A stretch of DNA of 64,000 nt from an uncultured Christensenella sp. (GTDB taxonomy: Bacteria > Bacillota > Clostridia > Christensenellales > Pumilibacteraceae): assembly GCA_910578545.1 (NCBI GenBank), contig CAJTPT010000001.1, positions 248,001-312,000 on the forward strand. The letters run 5' to 3'. This document shows, one piece after another, positions 35,895 through 44,784 of the stretch; position 1 is the first letter of the stretch; every line of letters begins with the position of its first letter. The notes below the pieces were generated by a model. That model searched no databases. It worked only from the letters and a program-made list of their open reading frames with translations, and was not told the origin of the DNA. Both the position numbers and the translations under genes were made by a program.

Positions 35895-36617
35895 TTATAA
35901 ATTAAACATAGATTTTGGTGCGGTGTGACTAGAGAAAATAAATGTCGACCAAAGTCGTTCATCTACCTCTTCTTGGTAATCTATGTATTCCATAGAAACT
36001 AAGTTTAAGTATTTACCATCTCTTTTTACGGCAGCAATCGTGCCACGTGTTCCTTTTTGTTTTACATCAAGTAAATACATTTTTTCGTTTAAAACGTTAG
36101 CGACTTTATACGGGCTACTGTAATATTTGATTGGCTCATTATTTTCGTCGAGCTCCGTCCACCGCGCATTATCAAGCCACCACAATGTTTTCCCGTTTTC
36201 ATCTTTTAAACCAATAAACGATCCTTTTTCTACTGCATAACGCGCCCAAAGCATGTGTTTGTCTGAACCACGTAAATACATACTGCTGAAGATATTATTT
36301 GGGCGCATGTAAACAAATACGTATCCAACAGGCTCAAGTTCGATCAAAAAATACTGTAGCTTATCGTCTTGATTATAAATAGGATAAACCTGTAAATCCG
36401 TATACTTTCCGTCGCCTTTTATATAACGCTTTTTTGCCAATGCGGTTACTCGGGCAACATGCTCTTCCGTTGTAAAATCGTCACTGTGTTCGACTAACAC
36501 ACTGACCGCAATCGAAACAATTAATACGACAAAAAGTACAAACACAAAAAATTTTCTTAAGCCACTCGGCCGATGTGCGGGCGGAAATGTTACAGGCATG
36601 TTTTGTGATTTTTCCAT
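35895..36617 (-). CDS. Membrane-anchored protein next to the secreted peptidase, unknown
   Basis: 240 residues: a proline-rich N-terminus, one membrane helix (about 22-43), then a soluble outer domain with KYTDLQVYPIYNQDD and LQYFLIELEPVGYVFVYM, a pattern reminiscent of streptopain propeptide-type inhibitor domains, though weak. It ends 16 bases before the peptidase gene, so the pair is one operon (this gene first). GGAG precedes the ATG. It might hold or inhibit the peptidase, by context only. Confidence 0.6.
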   Translation of the reverse strand: MEKSQNMPVTFPPAHRPSGLRKFFVFVLFVVLIVSIAVSVLVEHSDDFTTEEHVARVTALAKKRYIKGDGKYTDLQVYPIYNQDDKLQYFLIELEPVGYVFVYMRPNNIFSSMYLRGSDKHMLWARYAVEKGSFIGLKDENGKTLWWLDNARWTELDENNEPIKYYSSPYKVANVLNEKMYLLDVKQKGTRGTIAAVKRDGKYLNLVSMEYIDYQEEVDERLWSTFIFSSHTAPKSMFNL

Positions 36618-36749
36618 AATCTACTCCAAGTTATGTTCTTTATCTTATCAGACGAATTTTTATTGATTATATACTATTATTCCTTAGTAAATATCAATAT
36701 CCAAATTGTAAAACAACGCACCAATTATCAATCTATATATGACTACTAT
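36618..36749. other. AT-rich intergenic, nothing further supported
   Basis: Very AT-rich upstream region of the 36.6-kb gene, with a possible second -10 (TATAAT near 36667). Confidence 0.4.
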
Positions 36750-36779
36750 ATAATACTACTGTTCATTAATGATTGTCAA
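36750..36779 (-). promoter_or_regulatory. Promoter of the peptidase operon
   Basis: TTGACA (36774-36779), 18 bp, TATTAT (36750-36755); the leader is about 130 bases and very AT-rich. Confidence 0.55.
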
Positions 36780-36831
36780 TACCTTTTTAAATTTTAAAAT
36801 GCGTCGATTATATATCCGATTATATCGTTCA

Positions 36832-36869
36832 ACAAAAAATCCGCTCAAAGCGTTTAACTTTAAGCGGAT
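36832..36869 (-). terminator. Strong terminator after rplL
   Basis: Minus-strand ATCCGCTTAAAG / CTTTGAGCGGAT, a 12-bp stem (36839-36850 with 36858-36869) and a TTTTTTGTT tail. Confidence 0.9.
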
Positions 36870-36903
36870 GATTTTGTTTGGTTGCAATTTGAGAGTATCA
36901 AAA

Positions 36904-37275
36904 TTATTTGAGCTCGACGGTAGCGCCGACGTCTGCAAACTTCTTTTTGATCTCTTCGGCTTCTGCCTTGCCGACGTTCTCTTTGACGTTGGAAGGCGCG
37001 TTGTCGACGAGCGCTTTCGCCTCGGAAAGGCCGAGCGAGGTAAGCTCGCGAACAACCTTGATAACGGGAATCTTGTTGGGGCCGACGTCCTTAAGAACAA
37101 CGGTGAATTCCGTCTGCTCTTCAGCCGCAGGAGCCGCAGCGCCTGCCGCAGGAGCGGCAACAGCCATAGCCGCAGCCGATACGCCGAACTTCTCCTCGAT
37201 CTTCTTAACAAGCTCGTTAAGCTCGAGAACGGTCATTTTTTCGATCTCTTCGATCATCTTGTCCAAATCTGCCAT
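36904..37275 (-). CDS. rplL: 50S ribosomal protein L7/L12
   Basis: 123-residue stalk protein that recruits translation factors. N-terminal dimerisation helix, an alanine-rich hinge (AAAMAVAAPAAGAAAPAAEE) and the conserved C-terminal domain with IKVVRELTSLGLSEAKALVD. AAGGAG lies before the ATG. Last gene of the rpmG-to-rplL cluster. The gap to rplJ (243 bp) is unusually long for this pair. Confidence 0.97.
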   Translation of the reverse strand: MADLDKMIEEIEKMTVLELNELVKKIEEKFGVSAAAMAVAAPAAGAAAPAAEEQTEFTVVLKDVGPNKIPVIKVVRELTSLGLSEAKALVDNAPSNVKENVGKAEAEEIKKKFADVGATVELK

Positions 37276-37518
37276 GATTGATTTCTCCTTGATTTTTGGG
37301 CTTTGCCCGGTTTTTTATTTTGGCGTTTACGCCGCCGTACGGCAACAGCTACTGTTGCGTTGTTTATTTTGTTTGTTTTTGCCAAAAGCGACAACGCGCT
37401 TAACTGCTAAGACGCTCGCAAAACAAGGAAGCGGGAAATTTGCGACGGGAATTGTACTTCGGGTACATGACCCACGGAAATCTTTTTGCTGACGAAGTAT
37501 TGCGAGCTGTATACGCGG
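37276..37518 (-). other. Long rplJ-rplL spacer
   Basis: 243 bp with no gene and no strong promoter; a small GGGC-AAA-GCCC stem lies just before the rplL ribosome site. In many bacteria this gap is short, so it may hold a processing or regulatory site. Confidence 0.5.
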
Positions 37519-38010
37519 TTAGGCTCTTTGCTTGGCGACTTCGCTGATTGCCACAGCCAACGAACGCATGGGGCTGGTAAGAAGCCCGAGGAGCTGTGCC
37601 AAAAGCACGGGTTTTTCGGGAATGCTTGCAAGCGATTTTACGCCGTTCTCGTCGAACTTTTTGCCTTCGACAACGCCGCACTTGATAGTCATGGGCGTTT
37701 TGCCGGCATACTCGGCAAGGATACGGCAGGGCGCGATCGGATCGTCCTTGGGGCCGAAAGCGGCGGCTGTGGGTCCGTTAAAGTACTCGTCGTAGCCGGT
37801 GTTACCGGTCTGCTCGAACGCGCGGGAAAGCGCGCTGTTTTTGATAACGTGATACACAACGCCCGCTTCGCGCAACGCCTTACGCATAGCCGTGTCCTGC
37901 TCGACGTTGATGCCGCGGTAGTCTACAAGAACAATCGACGACGAATTGTCGATTTTTTCCACGACCTCGGCGACATACGCTTTGCGTTGATCGATATTAT
38001 GTTCCGACAT
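37519..38010 (-). CDS. rplJ: 50S ribosomal protein L10
   Basis: 163 residues. L10 anchors the L7/L12 stalk. Contains IVLVDYRGINVEQDTAMRKA and the usual C-terminal stalk-binding helix. AAGGAGG is upstream. Preceded by a structured leader, consistent with L10 autoregulation. Confidence 0.96.
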   Translation of the reverse strand: MSEHNIDQRKAYVAEVVEKIDNSSSIVLVDYRGINVEQDTAMRKALREAGVVYHVIKNSALSRAFEQTGNTGYDEYFNGPTAAAFGPKDDPIAPCRILAEYAGKTPMTIKCGVVEGKKFDENGVKSLASIPEKPVLLAQLLGLLTSPMRSLAVAISEVAKQRA

Positions 38011-38210
38011 GTTAACCTCCTTAAAGATTACAAAGTTTGTTTTTCATTCAAAAGCGGCGCCTTCATGCCGAAAGCGCCGCAAAAACTCCAACGTAAAAAC
38101 GCCGAAAAAATTGTGTTCGCCTCGACAAGTCGACAGGATGTGTAAAACTCCGTCGTTTAAGTTTCCGCTTGTGTCTTGGGCTATTTAATTAATCGTTTGA
38201 GTAAACGAGC
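38011..38210 (-). promoter_or_regulatory. Ribosomal L10 leader (candidate autoregulatory element) with hairpin
   Basis: 200-nt gap between rplA and rplJ. The rho-independent-like hairpin GCGGCGC...GCGCCGC (38054-38080, 11 bp with the inner pairs) followed by TTTTGAA lies 40 bases before the rplJ ATG. The AGCCCAAGACACAAGCGG region upstream resembles bacterial L10 leaders, in which L10-L12 binding causes attenuation. Assignment is by layout only. Confidence 0.55.
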
Positions 38211-38897
38211 TTATGCTCTTACGTTGACGCGAATGCCGGGGCCCATGGCGGGGGTGATGTAAACCGATTTGAGGTACGTACCCTTTGCCGCGGCGGGCTT
38301 GGCTTTGACGATAGCGTCAAGAAGCGTATCGAAGTTTTCCTTGAGTTTTTCCGCACCGAAGCTCTTTTTGCCGACTATGCAGTGAATGATAGCCGTCTTA
38401 TCGACGCGGTACTCGACCTTACCCGCTTTGGTATCGGCGATAGCCTTGGCGATATCCTGCGTGATCGTACCCGCTTTGGGGCTGGGCATCAAGCCCTTAG
38501 GTCCGAGGATACGCGCAACTCTACCGAGCTGACCCATCATGTCGGGCGACGTGATGATAACGTCAAAGTCGAGGTAGTTCTCGTTTTGGATCTTTGCGAT
38601 GATCTCTTCCGCGCCTACGATATCCGCACCGGACTTTTGAGCGATGTCCGCCTTGTCGCCCTTGGCGATAACAAGCACGCGCACATTTTTACCTGTACCG
38701 TTGGGAAGAACGACCGTGCCGCGAACCTGTTGGTCGGCTTGGCGAGGGTCGACGCCCAACTTGACGTGAACTTCTATGGTTTCGTCAAACTTGGCGGTAG
38801 CGATTTCTTGGATTTTGGCAAACGCCTCTGCGGCGTCGTAAACTTTTCCGCTCTCGATTGCAGCGGCGGCGGCTGTATATCTCTTTCCGTGTTTCAT
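38211..38897 (-). CDS. rplA: 50S ribosomal protein L1
   Basis: 228-residue L1, normal length. Carries the GTVVLPNGTGKNVRVLV and PDMMGQLGRVARILGPKGL signature region. It begins one base after the rplK stop and is co-transcribed. Confidence 0.97.
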   Translation of the reverse strand: MKHGKRYTAAAAAIESGKVYDAAEAFAKIQEIATAKFDETIEVHVKLGVDPRQADQQVRGTVVLPNGTGKNVRVLVIAKGDKADIAQKSGADIVGAEEIIAKIQNENYLDFDVIITSPDMMGQLGRVARILGPKGLMPSPKAGTITQDIAKAIADTKAGKVEYRVDKTAIIHCIVGKKSFGAEKLKENFDTLLDAIVKAKPAAAKGTYLKSVYITPAMGPGIRVNVRA

Positions 38898-38898
38898 A

Positions 38899-39324
38899 TC
38901 AGTCCTCCACCACTACGCCCATGGAACGCGCCGTGCCCATAACCATGGACATAGCCGTCTCGAGCGAGCCTGCGTTAAGATCTTGCATCTTCATTTTGGC
39001 GATTTCCTCTACCTGAGCGCGGGTGATCTTTGCCACCTTGTCGCGGTTGGGCTTTGCGGAAGCCGACTCGATGCCTGCCGCCTTTTTGATAAGAACGGCC
39101 GCGGGCGGACTTTTTAGAACGAACGTGAACGAACGGTCGGAATAGATGCTGAGCACCGCGGGGATGATAAGTCCCACCTGATCCTTAGTGCGCTCGTTGA
39201 ATTCTTTTACGAATCCCGCAATGTTGATGCCGTGCGGACCAAGACTCGATCCGACAGGCGGCCCGGGGGTTGCTTTACCGGCGGGCAGCTGAAGCTTTAC
39301 TACAGCATTCAGTTTTTTAGCCAT
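38899..39324 (-). CDS. rplK: 50S ribosomal protein L11
   Basis: 141-residue L11, the target region of thiostrepton. It has KLQLPAGKATPGPPVGSSLG and the AQVEEIAKMKMQDLNAGSLE signature end. GGAG is upstream. rplA follows immediately. Confidence 0.97.
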   Translation of the reverse strand: MAKKLNAVVKLQLPAGKATPGPPVGSSLGPHGINIAGFVKEFNERTKDQVGLIIPAVLSIYSDRSFTFVLKSPPAAVLIKKAAGIESASAKPNRDKVAKITRAQVEEIAKMKMQDLNAGSLETAMSMVMGTARSMGVVVED

Positions 39325-39575
39325 GTTTTGTTTCTCCTTGTAAAAATTTTATTTACAATCGCGGTACAAACGAGGTTGTCCTCTCCCGGAAGTAACGATG
39401 TTAATTCGGAATTATGAATTCGGAATTGTTGAATGTTCGGATTATATAGAACGTATCTGAGAGTGCTGAGATGCGAGTAAGACAGACAGTCGATGACAAA
39501 ACGCGACGCGAGCGCCCACACAACCGAGCGCAGGGAAGCACGCAGTTATATTACGACGCATATACGCGCTCGAAA
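39325..39575 (-). other. Gap between nusG and rplK with AATTC-type repeat
   Basis: A 251-bp spacer containing gttaattcggaattatgaattcggaattg (about 39401-39429) and a TATAAT-like box (ctatataatccg, minus strand) with a weak -35. It may hold a secondary promoter for rplK, but this is uncertain. Confidence 0.45.
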
Positions 39576-40112
39576 TTACATATCTATCTTTTCGAGCTGA
39601 TAGGTATCCAACTCCGCCGGGGTCATACGCCCGAAAATGTTGATGTCCACCATACACTTGCCTGTTGCGGCATTTATGCTCTTTATCTCGCCCGTCATGT
39701 CGGTGAGCGGACCGTTTACGACGCGAATGCTGTCGCCAACCGCAAAATCCGTTCTTACCGTGACTTTTTCGAGCTGCATACGGCGTATCTCGTCCTCGGT
39801 GAGCGGCGTGGGCTTACCTTGAGGTCCGACAAAGCCGGTCACTCCGCGCGTGCCCGTAATAAGATGCCACATGTCGCGGGTGTAAATCATTTTAACAAGT
39901 ACGTACGAGGGGAACATGCGTCTGTGCACGACCTTGCGCTTGCCGTTCTTTTCCTCGACGATATCTTCCATCGGTATGCGAATATCTATGAGCCTGTCCT
40001 CGATGTTGTTCTTTTGGAACGCCGTTTCGAGATTGACTTTTACAAGATTTTCGTATCCGGAATAGGTGTGCAAAATATACCACTGCGCTTCGGGAAGTTC
40101 TTGCTCTGTCAT
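39576..40112 (-). CDS. nusG: Transcription termination/antitermination protein NusG
   Basis: 178 residues with the NGN domain (AQWYILHTYSGYENLVKVNL..) and the KOW domain (VGDSIRVVNGPLTDMTG). NusG binds RNA polymerase and links it to the ribosome and Rho. It overlaps secE by four bases. Normal length. Confidence 0.97.
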   Translation of the reverse strand: MTEQELPEAQWYILHTYSGYENLVKVNLETAFQKNNIEDRLIDIRIPMEDIVEEKNGKRKVVHRRMFPSYVLVKMIYTRDMWHLITGTRGVTGFVGPQGKPTPLTEDEIRRMQLEKVTVRTDFAVGDSIRVVNGPLTDMTGEIKSINAATGKCMVDINIFGRMTPAELDTYQLEKIDM

Positions 40113-40498
40113 AGCAACCCTCCTCCTCCGCCAAGAAGTGCCGAAAGCGCGGTAACGCTATCCTCGCCGAGCTTGCCTATAAGCGCGCGGTACCCATAGC
40201 CGAGCAACGAGTCGAATGCAAGCATGACCAACAGGAATATGACCGTAACCAAAAGCACGGTGCCCGTCTGCTTGAGCACTTTGGCAAACGTCGGCCAAGT
40301 GACCTTTTTAAGCTCGGAAAAGAAATCCTTAAACCAACGGCGAACCTTGCCGGGCTCCTTCTTTTTTCCGTTCTTTCCGTTTTTGCCGTTTTTCGCCTTT
40401 TGGTCCTTTTTGCTGTCGACCCTCTGCTCCTTTTTATCGGGCTTCTGTTCGACCTCGGACTCGTCGGGCGCAGGCTGTTTGACTTGATCGTCGGCCAT
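40109..40498 (-). CDS. secE: Preprotein translocase subunit SecE with Lys-rich extension
   Basis: 129 residues, versus about 60-70 in most Firmicutes. The first 50 residues are very basic and low-complexity (KKDQKAKNGKNGKNGKKK); the SecE core follows (RRWFKDFFSELKKVTWPTF) with one membrane helix near 78-98. The end is glycine-rich (ALLGGGGG). Essential part of SecYEG. Its ATG overlaps the rpmG stop (TAATGG). Confidence 0.93.
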   Translation of the reverse strand: MADDQVKQPAPDESEVEQKPDKKEQRVDSKKDQKAKNGKNGKNGKKKEPGKVRRWFKDFFSELKKVTWPTFAKVLKQTGTVLLVTVIFLLVMLAFDSLLGYGYRALIGKLGEDSVTALSALLGGGGGLL

Positions 40499-40656
40499 TA
40501 TTTGGTTTCCTTATGAACGGTGCGTTTTTTGCAAAAACGGCAGTACTTTTTGAGCTCGATTCTGTCCGGATCGTTCTTTTTGTTTTTTGTAGTGTCGTAG
40601 TTGCGTTGCTTACACTCCGTGCATTCGAGCGTAATTCTTACGTTTTTAGGTTCCAT
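40498..40656 (-). CDS. rpmG: 50S ribosomal protein L33
   Basis: 52 residues. Two CxxC pairs (CTECKQ, YCRFCKK) make it the zinc-binding C+ form, which is replaced by a C- paralogue under zinc limitation in some Firmicutes. Start at 40656, with GGAGGACCGGT upstream; the longer frame begins in the leader. First gene of the rpmG-secE-nusG unit. Confidence 0.93.
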   Translation of the reverse strand: MEPKNVRITLECTECKQRNYDTTKNKKNDPDRIELKKYCRFCKKRTVHKETK

Positions 40657-40686
40657 ACCGGTCCTCCGAAAAGTCGCTAAATAAAA

Positions 40687-40702
40687 CACCGTTTTCACGG
40701 TG
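40687..40702 (-). terminator. Terminator-like hairpin in the rpmG leader
   Basis: CACCGT-GAAA-ACGGTG with a TTTTATTT tail, between the promoter and the rpmG ribosome site. It could be an attenuator of the rpmG-secE-nusG transcript. Confidence 0.55.
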
Positions 40703-40711
40703 CTTTTTGAT

Positions 40712-40740
40712 AGTTTAACATACCGTTAAGCATATGTCAA
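40712..40740 (-). promoter_or_regulatory. Sigma-A promoter of the rpmG-secE-nusG operon
   Basis: TTGACA (40735-40740), 17 bp, TAAACT (40712-40717). Confidence 0.8.
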
Positions 40741-40804
40741 GCATTTTAGTGTATTTCTTTTTAAAATTAGATACTCGACGTATCGTCATCGAGCATGATA
40801 AACT

Positions 40805-40843
40805 TTTACAAAATAAAAGCGACTTGGCATTTTACCAAATCGC
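40805..40843 (-). terminator. Terminator of the 42.5-kb lipoprotein gene
   Basis: Minus-strand 9-bp stem GCGATTTGG / CCAAGTCGC (one T-G pair) followed by TTTTATTTTG. Confidence 0.8.
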
Positions 40844-40872
40844 CTTGTTTGCTATTTCATATTATATATTGT

Positions 40873-42480
40873 TTATTCCTCGCTGTCGGTCTCGCCTTTT
40901 TTGAGATCTTCCAGTTCTTTTTCGGAGGGGATATCGGACGAGGCGCGCTGACCTACAAATTGCGCTTCCAATCCTTCCGCGCCGTCCACTTTGAGGAAGT
41001 AAGAATAACCGCTCGCCCAATCGTCGACCTTGCCGAAGTACGAGAAGTAGCCCGCCGCATAGTCGCAACCGAAAGTCGCCGTCGAAACGCCCTCGGCGAG
41101 AAGCTGAGGCTCGCCCGCACCGTCCATGTGCGAGAACAGCGGAACGCGGTAATAATCGGAATTGGCTCCCGCGTAGTACAAATAGTTATTGCCGATAAAC
41201 TTCGGTTCGCCCGTGTTGCCGTTGCTTACGGTATTGCGTATAGGATTGGTTTTGTCGTTTTGGTACAGAGTAATCGCCGAGCCGGTGACCGCCACAAAGA
41301 ACACCTCGTTAGAGCTCAAGTCGGAGCGGAAAGCATAGGTATGCGTCATGGTCGAGTCGATTTCCGTAGGGAAAGTACCCTCGACGTTGGAATTTGCATT
41401 CTCGCCCTTGGCATTCTGCGCCTTTTTGTACGACGGCGAGTAATCCATGAGCGCGTTGTGAAGATTGGTGTACTTAATAAAGGTACTGCTTCCGGTCGTG
41501 CCGACGCCCGTCGTGCGGTAGAAAAGTATACCGTCGCGAACTGCCTCTATCGTTTCGGTCGCGCCCGACATGGACACCTTAAAGTTTTCGCTTCCGTCGG
41601 GGCGCATGGCCTCGATAACAGTGCCGCTCTTTTGCGTTTCGCCGTCCTTTACGGGGCGCACGAAATATATAAAGTCCTCGGGAGTATCGACGCTTATGCC
41701 GTTGTAATAGGTATCGCGCACGGGGAAGTATACGCTTGTCGCGTTCACCTTGAACGTGACGGGCTTTTCGACCTCGGCTTTTGCGGGGTTGATCTTGACC
41801 GAGATTATATTACTGCCTTCGTTGACTACTAGATAAACGCTGCCGTTATATTTATAGAAGGCGTACGCCGACGACGAGGTGTCCACCTTTTCCGTGGTGG
41901 TGTAAATCTTGGTCGGCTTGCCGCCGCTGAGCGGAAGCATAAAGAAGTCTGTGCTCGTGGTCTGAACGGTACCCGTTTTGTTCTTTTCGTTGTTGGGAGA
42001 AGCGAAGAATACGGCGTTATCGTAAATAAATATTCCGCCGTTACCGTAGCCCGCCGTACCTATCGTTTTGGGCGCAATCTTGGTCGTATCCACAACGTTG
42101 ATCTCGTTGTCGAAGTAGTCCTTATCCTTGGTGTACTTAAACTCCAAGCCCTCGTTATCCATGACGGCGTTAAACTCGTGAACGTTGTCCTCGGAACGCG
42201 AGCCGTTGAGCTCGGCGCGGTAGAGCGCGCCCTTTACGACCTCGTTCCAAACGTTGGCTTTGCCATTGGTATCTTCATAGCCGCGCGAGCCGTTTATAAA
42301 ATAAACGTAGTTGCCGTATGCGACGACCGACCCGCCCTGACTCGTGACGGCGTACTTGGTGTCCTGCGCCGCGAACTTGATTGCCGAATAGTGATCGCCA
42401 CTGCACGCGGCAAGCGCCGCAGGAGTTATAGCGAGTATGCCCGCCATAGCTATCGTTGTGGCAATTTGACGTTTTTTCAT
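40873..42480 (-). CDS. Beta-propeller-like lipoprotein, unknown function
   Basis: 535 residues. Lipoprotein signal with lipobox AALAACSGD (Cys about 26), so it is tethered to the outer face of the membrane. The remainder alternates short strand-rich segments (GGSVVAYGNYVYFING, GNNYLYYAGANSDYYRV, DTYYNGISVDTPEDFIYFV), a layout like DUF5050-type propellers. The C-terminus is acidic. The start at 42480 is set by GGGAG; the TTG-initiated frame upstream is rejected. A TATAAT box (about 42499-42504) precedes it but the -35 is weak. Confidence 0.65.
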   Translation of the reverse strand: MKKRQIATTIAMAGILAITPAALAACSGDHYSAIKFAAQDTKYAVTSQGGSVVAYGNYVYFINGSRGYEDTNGKANVWNEVVKGALYRAELNGSRSEDNVHEFNAVMDNEGLEFKYTKDKDYFDNEINVVDTTKIAPKTIGTAGYGNGGIFIYDNAVFFASPNNEKNKTGTVQTTSTDFFMLPLSGGKPTKIYTTTEKVDTSSSAYAFYKYNGSVYLVVNEGSNIISVKINPAKAEVEKPVTFKVNATSVYFPVRDTYYNGISVDTPEDFIYFVRPVKDGETQKSGTVIEAMRPDGSENFKVSMSGATETIEAVRDGILFYRTTGVGTTGSSTFIKYTNLHNALMDYSPSYKKAQNAKGENANSNVEGTFPTEIDSTMTHTYAFRSDLSSNEVFFVAVTGSAITLYQNDKTNPIRNTVSNGNTGEPKFIGNNYLYYAGANSDYYRVPLFSHMDGAGEPQLLAEGVSTATFGCDYAAGYFSYFGKVDDWASGYSYFLKVDGAEGLEAQFVGQRASSDIPSEKELEDLKKGETDSEE

Positions 42481-42525
42481 GTTTACTCCCAAAAAGATTA
42501 TAACCGTTTTTGCAAAAAGTATTAG

Positions 42526-44778
42526 TTAGTTTTTTATCTTGAACGATATGCGCGTCGACTGCAAGCCGTCGCCGGATATCTTGACAACCGCTTTTGTTTC
42601 GCCGGGATCGGGCTTTATCACCGCAAGCGCGCGTCCGCCGTAAGCGAGGCAGTCGTCAAACGCGTTCTTTCTAAGCAACGGGTCGGCGTTTATAAAGGTT
42701 ACAAGCTCCCCTCCCGTCACAGTCGCGGTCAAGCTTCGCATGGCGTACGGAACGAGTTCGCCGTCGCGATCGCACACCTCGACGTACACAAACCCGAGGT
42801 CGTGCCGTCCGACGGACAGATTCTTCTCGAACGACGAAAGCCTTACCGTCTTGGGCGAACCCGCAGACTTTAGCACGCCGCGCGCACATTCGCTACCTTT
42901 AAAGTATGCGACGGCCTCGAGCGTGCCCGGATAGTAGTCTATATTAAAGGTCGCGATATGCTTGTTTATCTTGCCCGCGAGCCGACGACCGACTATGCGC
43001 CCGTCAAGATAGAGCGCTACGACGTCGCCCGAGGTGTAAACCTCGACCTTTACCTTTTGACCGAGATAGCGCGGCCAGTTCCACATATGCACGGGCTCGT
43101 CGTTATCCGGATCGCGCACTACGATATACGCAATGCCGCGCTCGCCGAGCAAAACTCGCTTGTACACGCTTTGCGGCTTGGCACAGCCGATAGCGTCCAC
43201 GTCGCCGTACGTTGTTATTATCTCGCCGAACTTGCCGCCGCCCGGAAAGTCCATGCCGCAGTCGTTGAAGTCGCCTATTACCCTGTCGTTCTTTTCGGTC
43301 GCGTCGATACTGTCAAACGCGCGCTCGGAGCTCGTCCTCGAGCCGACTATAAGTCTGTCGTGCCGAATAAAATCGGTGTCGTAAAGCGGGTACAGATAGT
43401 TAAATCCGCAAACGTCCATCGCTCGGAACGCGCCAGAAGTTACCTCGTCGAACAAGCCCTTTTCTCGTCCCGCGTTGATTGCCTCGGCGGGATTGTCAAA
43501 CGTCGTCTTTTTGCAGCCGACGCTTTCGAGCTCGCTTCGCGTGGGCACAAGCTCGCGCGTGGATACCGTTACGGGACGGGTGTCGTCCACCGACCTGATT
43601 TGCTCGGCTATATACCGAAGCACCTCGTGTCCGCCGTAGCGATTGTAGCATTCGGGTACGTCGTCGGCAATGCCGTACATAACGACCGACGGGTGGTTGC
43701 GAAGCGCCTGCAAGGCGTAAAAGATGTTTCTGTCGTGGTCGGTAAAAATATTGCCGAGCGGCGACTTGGCTTCCGCCAAATGAGCGAACAAATCGACAAA
43801 CGCGTACATACCTACGTCGTCGCACGCGTCGAGCGCCGCTTGTGACGGACAGCCGACAAAGTGCACGGCGTTATACCCTGTCTCTTTAAGCGCAAGAAGC
43901 CTGCGCTTTTCGTTGCAGTACAACGACACCGCGCCTATAGCCGCGTCCGCGTGAGAAAGATACGCACCGAAAAGCAACGTTTTGTTATTGTTAACGTACA
44001 GTCCGCGCGTTTTGTTGAGCGAGCGCGATACTATACCGAACCGAGTGGACGTTGCGCAAGCCTCGCCGTTTTCGGGAACGAGCGTTGCCGTCATGGTGTA
44101 GGTGTACGGATCGGACGGCGACCATTCATAAGGATTGCCTATGCGAACGGGCACCGAAATTACTTTGTTTTGATTGGCTTTTAAAACTACCTTACGCTGT
44201 TTTTTGCCCGCACGCTTACCGCGCACGTTGGTGGCAACGCATTCGAGCAAAAATTTAAGCGGCCTGTCCGTGTTGTTGTACATCTCGACTTCGGTTTCGG
44301 CGTAAGTCTTGTCGCCGACGACCGACGTTTTGACAAACGGGAATGCAATGCCGTACGCCGCGTTCGCCTCGGGAACGTTAAGACGCACGCCGTCCGAAAT
44401 GCCGAGTCCGAGATACTTGTCCGACATCTCGGGCGAAGTATACAGCTCGATACGCAAAACGTTGCGCGCACCCGAAAGATCGCAAGGCAAAACGTACGGA
44501 CCGAATCCGCAGTTGAGCTTGCCGACGCTCTTATCGTTTACATACGCCTCGCCGTAGCCGCACACGCCGTGCAAATAAATCTCGCAAAGCGTGCCCTTGA
44601 CGGTAGGCAGGGCGCGAGTGAACGTCGCTTTCTCGGCAGGGATATAACCGTTGAGCGCGCCGAACGCACACGAGTAATCCCTTGCCGCGTGCGCCGTCAC
44701 GTCATACGGCAATTCGCAGTCAAACCGCTCGTCGCCGACGGAAACATTCCAATTCGAGTTTAAATCGACACTTTTCAT
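42526..44778 (-). CDS. Glycoside hydrolase family 2-like protein lacking catalytic residues
   Basis: 750 residues with the GH2 layout: jelly-roll sugar-binding domain (1-130), Ig-like domain (about 150-250), TIM barrel (about 260-560) and C-terminal beta domains. But the key motifs are altered. The acid/base region HPSVVMYGIADD (362-373) has D372-D373 where GH2 enzymes have Asn-Glu; the nucleophile region LIVGSRTSS (about 477-484) has Arg481 where SET would supply Glu; and GYNAVHFVGCPS has His for the usual Arg. It probably binds, not cleaves, a glycan. No signal peptide. Start at 44778, six bases after the -10 box. Confidence 0.8.
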   Translation of the reverse strand: MKSVDLNSNWNVSVGDERFDCELPYDVTAHAARDYSCAFGALNGYIPAEKATFTRALPTVKGTLCEIYLHGVCGYGEAYVNDKSVGKLNCGFGPYVLPCDLSGARNVLRIELYTSPEMSDKYLGLGISDGVRLNVPEANAAYGIAFPFVKTSVVGDKTYAETEVEMYNNTDRPLKFLLECVATNVRGKRAGKKQRKVVLKANQNKVISVPVRIGNPYEWSPSDPYTYTMTATLVPENGEACATSTRFGIVSRSLNKTRGLYVNNNKTLLFGAYLSHADAAIGAVSLYCNEKRRLLALKETGYNAVHFVGCPSQAALDACDDVGMYAFVDLFAHLAEAKSPLGNIFTDHDRNIFYALQALRNHPSVVMYGIADDVPECYNRYGGHEVLRYIAEQIRSVDDTRPVTVSTRELVPTRSELESVGCKKTTFDNPAEAINAGREKGLFDEVTSGAFRAMDVCGFNYLYPLYDTDFIRHDRLIVGSRTSSERAFDSIDATEKNDRVIGDFNDCGMDFPGGGKFGEIITTYGDVDAIGCAKPQSVYKRVLLGERGIAYIVVRDPDNDEPVHMWNWPRYLGQKVKVEVYTSGDVVALYLDGRIVGRRLAGKINKHIATFNIDYYPGTLEAVAYFKGSECARGVLKSAGSPKTVRLSSFEKNLSVGRHDLGFVYVEVCDRDGELVPYAMRSLTATVTGGELVTFINADPLLRKNAFDDCLAYGGRALAVIKPDPGETKAVVKISGDGLQSTRISFKIKN

Positions 44779-44784
44779 ACTCTC

